34,013 nt of DNA. Origin: an uncultured Eggerthellaceae bacterium (GTDB lineage Bacteria; Actinomycetota; Coriobacteriia; Coriobacteriales; Eggerthellaceae). Position 1 is the stretch's first letter, and the number at the start of each line of letters is the position of its first letter. Both the position numbers and the translations under genes were made by a program. Under the pieces are notes generated by a model that saw nothing but the letters and a program-made list of their open reading frames with translations, was not told the origin of the DNA and did not search any database. This document shows, in pieces, positions 17,201-24,205 of the stretch. The DNA lies in assembly GCA_934631995.1 (NCBI GenBank), contig CAKTYF010000008.1:1-34013 (forward strand). Direction: 5' to 3'.

Positions 17201-19129
17201 GACGTGCGCGGCGGCATTGTCGGTTTCGCGCGCGGAACCGATACCGTCATCGAGAATTGCGCGAGCTACGTCACATTCGCCGAAAACACGCAGCGCGCGG
17301 GCGGTGTTGTGGGCAACTTGAGCGATGCAACTGTTAAGAACTGCGCGAACTACGGCGCTGTAACGGGTGGTAGCGAAGTTGGCGGTGTTGCCGGTTATGT
17401 TAATGGCAGCGCAAAGATCATCGGCTGCGTGAACAATGGCACCGTGACTGGCGGCAGCTACACGGGCGGCGTGTTCGGTAGCTGTGAAGGCACGGCGACC
17501 ATTAGCAATTGCTACAACACGGGCGCTGTTTCCGGCACGAGCTTCGCAGGTGGCATAGGCGGTAAGTACAGCGGTCCTTCGTGGGGCTCTGGCACCGCTT
17601 CGCTGAACGATTGCTATAACACAGGCGCAGTGACAACGAGTGCTTCTGATAAGACGGCATCGGGCGCGTTCGGTACGTTCTTGAGCGACAAGGCAACCGC
17701 AGAGCGCGTTTACTACCTTGAGGGAACCGCCGAGACCGACCCCATTGCAGAAAAGCTCACGGCTGCTGAGCTGCAGGAACCTGAAATCACGCTTTCAGAC
17801 GATGGCTTTGGTCTGACGTGCAATGGGTATCCGCGCCTGCATTGGGAAAATGCTGATTTCCACAACATGGGTACGGCAACGAGCGTTGTTGCACCTACGT
17901 GCACGGAAAAGGGCTATTCGACGTACACCTGCGACAAGTGCAACAAGACCGTTAAGGCCAATTACGTTGCTGCGCTGGGTCATGATTTCTGCGGTCACGA
18001 AACCGATAATCCGGAATGCGCTGACTGCGTTTACACGGCGCCAACGTGCACGCAGGCCGGTTCTGTTGTGCAGACGTGCCGTCGTGACGGCTGCAGCGAG
18101 ACGAACACCGTGGTGATTCCTGCAACGGGCCATACGGAAGACCCTGCTCAGACGGTTGTCAAAGATGGATATCGCACGTGCGTCTGCAGCGTTTGCGGCG
18201 AGTCCTTCAATATGGGCTCGGGTACCATTCTTGGTTACGTCGAGCTTCCCCTGCAAGGTATCCAGGCAGTGTCCGAATCGCTTGATGAGACCTACACCTG
18301 GGCTTATAACGCAGATACCAAGAGGATTGAAAGCCAAAACGTTGGCAAGGACAGCACCGCGGCAAAGGCTTCCATGACGTTTAAGTTCGATGTTGATACC
18401 GCGATTTCCTTCAATTACGGCGTTTCGTCCGAAAAGAGCTACGACAAGTTCAACATCAAGCAGACGGTCGATGGCAATACAACCACGGTCGTGAGTGATT
18501 TGAGTGGCGAGGATGCGGGCACGTTCTCGGCGTCGTTCGCGGCAGGCAAGGAGTATACGTTTGCATTCGAGTTTTACAAGGATGGCGGCTCGGCAGACGG
18601 TCAGGACAAGGCATGGTTTTCTCATGTGAAGATTGCCGATGTTTCTATTCCAGCGGAAAGCGTTTCGCTTGATGCGACCGATCTTGCTTTGGGCGTGAAT
18701 GACACCGCGACGCTTGTTGCCACGGTTTTGCCCGACAACGCAACGAACAAGACTGTTACGTGGACGAGCGACAACGAAGACGTTGCCGCCGTTGCCGACG
18801 GTGTAGTAACCGCCAAAGCCGCCGGTGTGGCCCACATTACCGCCACAACCGCAAACGGCAAGACGGCGACCTGCGACGTTATGGTGATGGATGCTTCTCA
18901 GCGTGGCGACGCGAACGGCAACGGCCGCGTCAATATCGTTGACGCGCAAGTCATCTACGACTTGTCCAAGGGCGTTTATGGCGCAGATTATGCTTCCTTC
19001 AAGCTTCCGAGTGGCTGGGGCATGAGCGCTCTGCGTTGGGTTGCTAACGTTAACGGCGACGATGCCATTGATGCGACAGATGCGTTTGCCGTGCAGTACT
19101 TCACGCATTACGGCTCTTACGGCGCGTAA
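14297..19129 (+). CDS. Very large secreted GLUG-repeat protein with Ig-like and dockerin-like C-terminus, cobalamin-riboswitch controlled
   Basis: 1610-residue exported protein of unknown function. Residues 1-36 are a signal peptide (RRK, a hydrophobic stretch, then AYA before DP). Residues about 113-885 are beta-rich, with no family I can name. About 886-1090 hold GLUG-type repeats (GGVVGNLSDATVKNCANYG, GGVAGYVNGSAKIIGCVNNG, GGVFGSCEGTATISNCYNTG). About 1198-1300 are Cys-containing APTCTEKGYSTYTCDKC-type repeats, possibly metal-binding. About 1450-1531 form a BIG2 Ig-like domain (VSIPAESVSLDATDLALGVN). Residues 1536-1610 are dockerin-like (GDANGNGRVNIVDAQVIYD ... NVNGDDAIDATDAFA), nearly the same as the C-terminus of the 19939-23535 protein. 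No LPXTG or other anchor is visible. The frame opens with TTG at 14255, but the ATG at 14297 has AAGGAAGGAG 6 bases upstream. The riboswitch implies a role in corrinoid acquisition, or a process that saves B12; this is inference. Confidence 0.88.
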   Translation: MDASKTTWRRKAVSLLMAFILVFGLSPFGATTPAYADPASNADENVLSVPTESGTLGDIGASDEKGELNTGAVSPEGKILTVTGQENAASPAATEGVNALDEQGGAESENPATQPKLTIKGLHNAQINSGKLYTFTDGVRGETDLLANTSTTADGYSLMYDKVELAAGDYWFEAFDSDGNDNGGLKVTVTNAEEQTITVHRVYELRATNSGWVRGTDYQISVLVKGADGTDRLSTVGDTNAYDKPSASTVYLDGDTVEATFTPLGEKAETNVPITIKKNSSQTTTNVGMTASIPVGIDVNVTAPAGSTVSLGDYSSYIYTFYDATATTADEAGNVVASFRIPGSAAGQRFVRVQNPNGVTYWSFDQITSSKDVTVSAEDIHLNDSTFTKSTVNRFTENVYDMGNIYMNINSKGYLNMEAGQTYELNMFRNWQAIESFMNSKIALPDMHYQVVDFNGNASDVVSIVPDENNSNLAAMKAERAGTAVVKVTYDAMIDTTAQGGSKLSAIWPELTGVFVVSVGADGSSIETNMLMDRAGSTATKLDSEHDTLYYLSDQGATYTFTPEAGCTVSIARSTVDGALTFTGFTTEGVSVDEATGAVTVSQLTTGRHIIKVEKDGVASYQVINARQASLTITDAQGNTLGENSQVKAGDVLTLQFSNLLNPCEKLATLYNRNTVISYTGTDGTAFASAPGGNFGVYDFSSNADRQRLSVAIPKYWNESSYTLSTGVLRSNGWGSGPGDHRGLSYLTGKAANLNADKVGGVLSSLPNVTFDVAPTEFITGKLVFQNEDGTAIDRANVNIELKDADGNVREVAADGTFKGFAEDFSYTTFAAGYMYQTGSVTLSADGSNVFTVTLEKSSENAWDGKTTTEPQKDESGTYLISTGNEMAWFALQNQNKVAASGKLTADIDLAGYPWINSGTASTSTVTVLDGAGHKVTNLNATNGLFGSFGNGSSVKNLSVYGQVAGGKDVRGGIVGFARGTDTVIENCASYVTFAENTQRAGGVVGNLSDATVKNCANYGAVTGGSEVGGVAGYVNGSAKIIGCVNNGTVTGGSYTGGVFGSCEGTATISNCYNTGAVSGTSFAGGIGGKYSGPSWGSGTASLNDCYNTGAVTTSASDKTASGAFGTFLSDKATAERVYYLEGTAETDPIAEKLTAAELQEPEITLSDDGFGLTCNGYPRLHWENADFHNMGTATSVVAPTCTEKGYSTYTCDKCNKTVKANYVAALGHDFCGHETDNPECADCVYTAPTCTQAGSVVQTCRRDGCSETNTVVIPATGHTEDPAQTVVKDGYRTCVCSVCGESFNMGSGTILGYVELPLQGIQAVSESLDETYTWAYNADTKRIESQNVGKDSTAAKASMTFKFDVDTAISFNYGVSSEKSYDKFNIKQTVDGNTTTVVSDLSGEDAGTFSASFAAGKEYTFAFEFYKDGGSADGQDKAWFSHVKIADVSIPAESVSLDATDLALGVNDTATLVATVLPDNATNKTVTWTSDNEDVAAVADGVVTAKAAGVAHITATTANGKTATCDVMVMDASQRGDANGNGRVNIVDAQVIYDLSKGVYGADYASFKLPSGWGMSALRWVANVNGDDAIDATDAFAVQYFTHYGSYGA

Positions 19130-19166
19130 GTCCGTCTAGGGCAAATTGCGCAAACTGTGTTAAGGA

Positions 19167-19199
19167 GTTCCCTGGTTGTTGCAGCCAGGGAACTTTTTT
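19167..19199 (+). terminator. Intrinsic terminator of the first riboswitch gene
   Basis: Perfect stem GTTCCCTGG / CCAGGGAAC with a 9-base loop, then six T residues, 38 bases after the stop codon. The T-run runs straight into a 33-bp repeat copy. Confidence 0.9.
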
Positions 19200-19230
19200 G
19201 TTGACAAATTACCCCACCTTTTGTCAACAA
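19198..19230 (+). repeat. 33-bp palindromic repeat
   Basis: Full consensus copy with arms TTGTTGACAAA and TTTGTCAACAA, directly abutting the T-tract of the upstream terminator. A degenerate half copy in the opposite orientation (TGTTGACAAAAGATGGGG) lies at 19651-19668, so this may be one end of a decayed composite pair. Confidence 0.93.
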
Positions 19231-19308
19231 TTTGCGTTGCCTTCTTCTTTGCGGATCCGCGTCTTCCGGAAAACATCGAATCGTGGTCATCTTGTCGGAA
19301 AATGGGCG

Positions 19309-19481
19309 CAGATGTGCAAAATATTACTGTTCGGGGTAGGTTGGAGGGTCACCGGCCTCCGTCCTCTCGGCGCTTGCGATGCACGACCTGGGCTTTTGCG
19401 GGTTCGCTTCGTCTCAAGCGGTGCTGTTCGGTCTGCAAATGCCTTCCGATGTGCCCCGAAGGGGAATATTTTGCACATTTG
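19309..19481. repeat. Inverted-repeat element with 28-bp ends
   Basis: Bases 19309-19336 and 19454-19481 are imperfect reverse complements sharing ATGTGCAAAATATT and TTCGGGG. They enclose 117 bases with no gene. A weaker TTGTCG match continues the repeat outward. Size (173 bp) and layout are like the other two element types in the window but the sequence is unrelated. Confidence 0.65.
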
Positions 19482-19650
19482 TAAGGAAAAAACGACAACA
19501 TGCTGCTGCAGGACCAAACGAGGGGTGTCGAAACCGCAATATGTCGCAGGGAAAATCAGACCTGCACCTTACCCACGACGCTCAACGCATCGCGACAAAG
19601 CGTAAGCAAGCGAGGCGTGTAGGGTATCTTGAGCCTTCAAGCACTCATAA

Positions 19651-19668
19651 TGTTGACAAAAGATGGGG
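19651..19668 (-). repeat. Partial copy of the 33-bp repeat
   Basis: Bases TGTTGACAAAAGATGGGG match one half of the repeat (consensus orientation on the minus strand) with one change; the other arm is lost. Confidence 0.7.
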
Positions 19669-19840
19669 GCGCGCTGCGGGGGGTGCCAATCGGTCAGTTT
19701 TTTAACAGCATGACCCGAAAACAGCCGAGACAATGGGATGCGATGAGGATTTTCATGTTTCTGCCGACGGATGCCCTTCTGAGATCGTTTATGCGGCGGC
19801 GGGTGCGGCTGCCCCTCCGCAAATGGATCCCTAACATGCG

Positions 19841-19877
19841 AAGGGGCTGCACCGAAATGATTCGATGCAGCCCCTTT
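19841..19877 (-). terminator. Terminator-like hairpin after the second riboswitch gene
   Basis: Stem AAGGGGCTGCACCGAAA / TTCGATGCAGCCCCTT, about 16 paired bases with a tiny loop, 61 bases beyond the stop of the minus-strand gene at 19939. It lacks a long T-run on the minus strand, so termination may rest on hairpin strength or another factor. Confidence 0.65.
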
Positions 19878-19938
19878 GGTGGGGAAGGGCGCTTGTTTCA
19901 AAGCCGCCTATCATCCCCGTGTAAGTGTGCGCTCCAGC

Positions 19939-22900
19939 TTATGCGCTTGCACCCCACGTGCCGTAATGCACGAAGTACTGGGTTGCGAAAGCATCGGCGG
20001 CATCAATCGCATCGTCGCCATTGACATTCGCTGCCCAAACCAACGTGGCATGCGTCCAACCGGCGGGAAGTGCCAGCGAAGCGTAGTTTTCGCCGTAGTT
20101 GCCGCGGCTCATATCGTAGATGACCTGGGCGTCCACGATGTTGATCTTGCCATTGTTGTTGACGTCGCCCTTCGTGGCATCGGCCAATACGTTCACGGTA
20201 GCAACGTTGCCCAGAATCACGTTCTGCTCAACAGGGTTGCCCTCCAGTGCGGCCATGCCGTCCTTCACGGATACGGTTGCGCCGTCGCATGCCTTCAGGG
20301 CCTTCAGGGTTGCCGTAGCAACAACAATGCCGTCCTTCGCATCCGCGCCGTTGTTGTAGAAGCTGAACGTGGATTCGGCCTTGTTGTCTGCGGGCAGGAA
20401 GGATGCGCCTTCGGAAAGACCTGCTCCCTTGGAAACGCCCACGAGTTCGAACTGGGTGGGATCGTAATCCAGCACGCCGGACAGAGCGGCAACGCCGTCG
20501 TTTGCGGTTGCGATCACGTCAACTGTTACGGTGTCGCCCACCTTAATGGGGCCGGCGGCAGAAACAGAGGTCGATACCTTGAAGTAGCTCAAGGCTTTGC
20601 CCAGCTTGTAGGAGTCTGCGCCCAGCGGATCATCGGTGCGGTTGAGGCCCGCTTTCCAGTTGCAGCCGCTCACGGGCGGGCACTCGGATGTGCCGTTTTC
20701 GGTGTTGAAGACAACGGTGCCTTCCATAACAGTAGGATTCTCGAAGTTGGTATCCAGGTACTTCAAGAAGCCGATAACACCTTCGGCGCCGCAATCAATC
20801 GAATAAAGGTTTCCGAAAATGCTATCCATGGCGTTCAAGCTGCAAAGATAACCGATGATTGCGCCTACGTTCTTTGTACCAGAAACTTTACCGGTAAATG
20901 TGTTGTTGCTGATGGAGCCGGCTACATTGCTCCAAGTCTGGGCAACGTATTCATCGCCGCCCAGGATACCGCCCACGTTGCTGCTTCCAGAAACAGTGCC
21001 GGTAACCGTGCAACCCGTGATGGTGGGGCGTCCGCCGTTTGGAGCGGTTTGGTTGCCGTAGCCGCCGCCCACGATGCCGCCCACGTTGCCGCTTCCCTCA
21101 ACCGTTCCGCCGAAGGTGCAGTTCGTAACGCTGCATTTTCCCATGGCGTTGTCGCGGGTGCCGATGATGCCGCCTACGTTTCTTATTCCCTTGACGGTTG
21201 CGTAGCTCACACAGTTCTCAACGGTGCCTTGCATACGACCCGCGATGGAGCCCACCTCAAACTGGTCGCCGTCGCAGCCCACGGTCACTCCCGCCTCCAC
21301 GGTGCAGTTACGCACAGTAGCGACAAAGGCCGCAGAGCAACCTGCGAAACCGTTTGTGGTGATATTGGCGCCCAAAAGGCCCGACTTCACCACGTTCGTA
21401 CCGCTTTTCAGCGTTACATTGTCGATGACCACGGAGGAACCGGAAAGACCCACGCCCTCCAGATTGTTGACCAGGCCGTAGCCATCAATGCGCTCACCAT
21501 AAACGTTGAGATTCTTGACGGTAGCGCCCCAAACGTATCCGATCAGCGGTTTTTCGCCTGCAGGTACGGTCACGGTGTATCCAGCGCCATCGATGGTGCC
21601 CCTGAAGGCGTTCAGATTCTTGCCCTTTTTAATGTCAATCGAGCCGTCTTTAGTGCACCCGATAGGCGCCCAGTTTTCGGGCAAGGTGATATTGGCGGTC
21701 ATGCGGAAGAAGGTGCCTTCGGTAACGAATCCCGCAGCTACTAATTGGCTCAAATTCTGCAGGTCGGCGGCGCTGTTCAGAAGGTAGGGATCCTGCTCGG
21801 TTCCGCTTCCCGTAAACGACGGGGAAACAATGGAGACGGGGTGTTTCACGCTCAAACCGTTATAGGTGATTGTTACCTCGGTTTCGTTTGTCAGGCCGCC
21901 GCTGGGCGAAACAGTGTAGTATTTGGAGTCTTTGACGTTGCGCGTTGATCCATCGGCATAGCTTGCCAAAAGCTGCAGACCGGTCGTGTTGAACGTCTGG
22001 CCTTCAAGGTAATACAGCGTGCTTGCAGGCTGAGCGATTTCCAGCGCCTGCGGCACACGGTCGTTGCTTACATATTCCATGCAACGCTCAAGCTTTTGCA
22101 CAAGCTCTGCGGGGATTTGCTGCTTCTTTTCTTCGCTTAAGTTCGAGTAGTTTCGGTACACCTTCGTAACGTCATCGGTGTCGTCGGGCCATACCAGCTC
22201 GTCTGGATTAAGAGCTTCGATTTGGTTTTTGACGGCATCAACACTCAGCTCGCCCATAATCTCGAACGTTATCGTGTACGTGGTTTCTTCGCTGGTGGTT
22301 TTGTCCAGAAGATGGATGCTCATCTTCGTTTTGTTGTTGACTAAGTCGAGCTTTGTTTTCGACCAGTCAAAGGCCATTGCCATATTCGTCGCTTTATTCG
22401 TGATGAACGGCTCATCGTCAACGTATACGTCCGAATGGCAGCCCTGGGGATTGTATACAAAGCCTTCTTTGAAGATTTTCACGGCGCTTGCGCCTGCGGG
22501 CTTTACGCTTTCCGTACCGGAGCTCACGTACACGGCATAATTGCGGCACGTGTCCGATAGCCCCGTTTCGCCTGTGCGTTCTCCCTGGTCATCAAGCTGG
22601 AAAAGCGTTCCCTCGGGCTGGTCGTAGTATAGCGCTTCGGGGTTGAACGCCGGAGTTCCCGCAAAGTTCAGGACCGTCATCTTCGGTGCGGTAGCGCTCG
22701 GCTGCGTGCCACCGCTCTCTTCGACTTTCACCGTGAATGTGTAAGCCACAGCGTCGGCTGCGTCGTTCGCGGCGTCCATGTTGTCGTAGCCGCTCTTCAC
22801 GGTGATGGTGGCGCCATCGGTCACCGGCACGTCCGCCGCGCGCTTATACAGGGTGTCGCCCACAAAAGTGCGCACCTGATAGTTCTTGTTGGCGGCAGTG

Positions 22901-23535
22901 GGGGTTACCTTGACGGATGTCGTTCCCTGCGGGACAGTCAGGGTGTAGCTGTGAGTGTCTTTGGCGAAGCTCTTGTCAAGCTTGCCAGCGGAGAAGGTGA
23001 TGCCCGCAAGTGCACGGTCCGTGTTGTTCGGGTTGCCCAAGTCGTACATGGTGCAGGTGTACATCACGCGGATCTCGTCGCCGGCGGCAAGCTTGCCGTT
23101 TGCCGCCGAGTAGGAGGAGAAGCCCTTGTTGGTGAACCAGTCGTTCAAGGTGCCCATCCAGCCGGAGTAGCCCTTGCCCTCGGGGTCGTAATCGTCACCA
23201 TCGTGCTCGGCCAGCCCCTCGATCTCGCTGATGTAGCCGTTGTCGGCGCCCACCTGCGTCTTGCCTGCGCCCTCGATGGCGGCCTTGACGCAGCTCATCA
23301 TGGTGGAGTCCGCGGAAAGCGCCACGTTCGCATCCACGAGCTTGCCCGTCCATGCCGCATCGGGCGCGGGGCAAGTGGTGTTCTCCACGGTCACGTGCAC
23401 GCTTCCCAGCTCCGCTGCGGGCTCATCGGCCGCGGCCACACCCGACATAATTGGCAACAGGCCCGCCACCAGCACCAGCGATAAAAGGATGTTTAGGACA
23501 CCCCCTCTTGAGAATTTCCTCGATTTTTCTGACAT
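19939..23535 (-). CDS. Secreted protein with transcobalamin-like (DUF4430), GLUG, cohesin-like and dockerin-like domains, under a cobalamin-type riboswitch
   Basis: 1198-residue exported protein. Signal peptide, residues 1-36 (KSRKFSR, hydrophobic core, GVAAA before DEP). Residues 44-162 match the DUF4430/transcobalamin C-terminal-like fold: SVHVTVEN opening strand, MMSCVKAAIEGAG helix, YISEIEGLAE, GWMGTLNDW and a final GDEIRVMYT strand. About 174-256 is a cadherin-like beta sandwich (ITFSAGKLDKSF, HSYTLTVPQGTTSVKVTP). Near 500-570 is an Ig-like segment (LEGQTFNTTGLQLLASYADG). About 577-898 are GLUG-type repeats (NVGGIIGTRDN, NVGGIVGGGYG, NVGGILGGDEY). About 982-1118 looks like a cohesin (VGDTVTVDVIATANDGVAAL, LDYDPTQFELVGV), followed by a dockerin-like C-terminus (GDVNNNGKINIVDAQVIYD ... 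NVNGDDAIDAADAFA). No sortase motif. The ATG at 23535 (AAAGGGG 9 bases before) is preferred to a GTG at 23583. A corrinoid-binding surface role is inferred from the domain plus riboswitch. Confidence 0.88.
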   Translation of the reverse strand: MSEKSRKFSRGGVLNILLSLVLVAGLLPIMSGVAAADEPAAELGSVHVTVENTTCPAPDAAWTGKLVDANVALSADSTMMSCVKAAIEGAGKTQVGADNGYISEIEGLAEHDGDDYDPEGKGYSGWMGTLNDWFTNKGFSSYSAANGKLAAGDEIRVMYTCTMYDLGNPNNTDRALAGITFSAGKLDKSFAKDTHSYTLTVPQGTTSVKVTPTAANKNYQVRTFVGDTLYKRAADVPVTDGATITVKSGYDNMDAANDAADAVAYTFTVKVEESGGTQPSATAPKMTVLNFAGTPAFNPEALYYDQPEGTLFQLDDQGERTGETGLSDTCRNYAVYVSSGTESVKPAGASAVKIFKEGFVYNPQGCHSDVYVDDEPFITNKATNMAMAFDWSKTKLDLVNNKTKMSIHLLDKTTSEETTYTITFEIMGELSVDAVKNQIEALNPDELVWPDDTDDVTKVYRNYSNLSEEKKQQIPAELVQKLERCMEYVSNDRVPQALEIAQPASTLYYLEGQTFNTTGLQLLASYADGSTRNVKDSKYYTVSPSGGLTNETEVTITYNGLSVKHPVSIVSPSFTGSGTEQDPYLLNSAADLQNLSQLVAAGFVTEGTFFRMTANITLPENWAPIGCTKDGSIDIKKGKNLNAFRGTIDGAGYTVTVPAGEKPLIGYVWGATVKNLNVYGERIDGYGLVNNLEGVGLSGSSVVIDNVTLKSGTNVVKSGLLGANITTNGFAGCSAAFVATVRNCTVEAGVTVGCDGDQFEVGSIAGRMQGTVENCVSYATVKGIRNVGGIIGTRDNAMGKCSVTNCTFGGTVEGSGNVGGIVGGGYGNQTAPNGGRPTITGCTVTGTVSGSSNVGGILGGDEYVAQTWSNVAGSISNNTFTGKVSGTKNVGAIIGYLCSLNAMDSIFGNLYSIDCGAEGVIGFLKYLDTNFENPTVMEGTVVFNTENGTSECPPVSGCNWKAGLNRTDDPLGADSYKLGKALSYFKVSTSVSAAGPIKVGDTVTVDVIATANDGVAALSGVLDYDPTQFELVGVSKGAGLSEGASFLPADNKAESTFSFYNNGADAKDGIVVATATLKALKACDGATVSVKDGMAALEGNPVEQNVILGNVATVNVLADATKGDVNNNGKINIVDAQVIYDMSRGNYGENYASLALPAGWTHATLVWAANVNGDDAIDAADAFATQYFVHYGTWGASA

Positions 23536-23611
23536 TTCTGCATACCCCTTTCTTTCGTCGGGCTCTTTTTCCGTGAGCGGCACGAGCGGTTTTTGCTTGT
23601 CAGCGAGGCCG

Positions 23612-23648
23612 AAGAAAAGAGCCCCGAGCCTTTGCGGCCCAGGGCTCT
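23612..23648 (-). terminator. Riboswitch-associated intrinsic terminator of the second secreted-protein gene
   Basis: On the minus strand, stem AGAGCCCTGGGCC / GGCTCGGGGCTCT with a short GCAAA loop, then TTTTCTT, about 77 bases before the ATG at 23535. Immediately upstream is a long alternative hairpin (AACCTCGT..GCCAGC with GCTGGC..ACGA..AGGTT, about 23655-23711), as expected for an attenuation platform. Confidence 0.85.
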
Positions 23649-23714
23649 TGATAACCTAGTCGTGTGCCAGCCTGCGTTGCTCGCGGCTTGAAAGCTGGCG
23701 TACGAGGTTACCGG

Positions 23715-23872
23715 TTTAGGCAGCCCTCCTCGTTCTCGTCGCTCGAAGATCCGGCTTATCCGCGCTTCTTGCGAAAGGCGGCATCACGGTGACCTACTCG
23801 CCAGGGATTCACACCCTGTTCATTCGACCCCTTCTGGGGCAAAAGCAACGCTCGCGTGCTGTTCACGCTTAC
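23715..23872 (-). promoter_or_regulatory. Cobalamin-type riboswitch aptamer, divergent
   Basis: Minus-strand leader with cobalamin-aptamer-like blocks in order: TTTTGCCCCAGAAGGGGTC, then GAACAGGGTGTGAATCCCTG (the GGTG-AAUCC stem), TCACCGTGATGCC in the place of the usual GCCACTGTGA block, and GGAGGGCTGCC (23719-23729) in the place of the B12 box GGAGACCTGCC. The core differs more from consensus than the copy at 13905, so it may be a variant class. Its position, directly after a promoter and before a terminator and a gene with a transcobalamin-like domain, supports the call. Another aptamer type cannot be excluded without a covariance search. Confidence 0.7.
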
Positions 23873-23878
23873 GAACTA

Positions 23879-23907
23879 AGTATGCGCTCCGAATCGGGGG
23901 GGGTCAA
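23879..23907 (-). promoter_or_regulatory. Promoter of the second riboswitch transcript
   Basis: Minus-strand -35 TTGACC (23902-23907) and -10 CATACT (23879-23884) separated by exactly 17 bases, placing the start of transcription just before the aptamer. Confidence 0.65.
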
Positions 23908-24010
23908 GCGTTTCGGCGCTTTTGCTTTACGGGGCCGCTCTTTTGGTCAAGGGTGCATGCGCTCTTAAGGTATTTCTATCCGACCTTAACGGTTCGGATC
24001 CCAAGCCGTT

Positions 24011-24169
24011 TTGTTGACAAATTACCCCACCTTTTGTCAACAAAAAATCCGAGGTGCTGCTTGCCCTCGGATTTTTCTTGTGCTTTTGTTCCTTTGCCGT
24101 AAGCTCTTGCCAGCCAGTGCGTCGAATCACCGTGAATTGTTGACAAAAGGTGGGGTAATTTGTCAACAA
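24011..24169. repeat. Paired 33-bp repeats in inverted orientation (composite element B)
   Basis: Full copies at 24011-24043 (plus orientation) and 24137-24169 (minus orientation) enclose 93 bases. The left flank (AACGGTTCGGATCCCAAGCC, 23989-24008) and the ATCCGAGG hairpin arm following the left copy match composite element A at 13093-13264. The rest of the interior is not clearly related. Confidence 0.88.
24042..24077 (-). terminator. Bidirectional intrinsic terminator after murT
   Basis: Perfect 12-bp stem AAAAATCCGAGG / CCTCGGATTTTT around a 10-base loop, with A/T runs on both sides, so it can act in both directions. It lies within composite element B, about 130 bases beyond the murT stop. 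Confidence 0.8.
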
Positions 24170-24205
24170 TTTGTGCGCCGTGGGGCGTGCGGCTCGCTCT
24201 GCTCG

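Larger units (their letters stand above)
19231..19840. other. Intergenic stretch between two converging riboswitch genes
   Basis: No supported gene on either strand. It holds an inverted-repeat element (19309-19481), a partial 33-bp repeat (19651-19668) and a segment (19716-19757) that resembles 13471-13510. It looks like an accumulation site for small repeats. Confidence 0.6.

Noticed and set aside
19569..19901. Minus-strand open frame of 110 codons between the riboswitch genes
   Set aside because: It crosses a terminator hairpin and repeat remnants, has no start signal and no recognisable domain.
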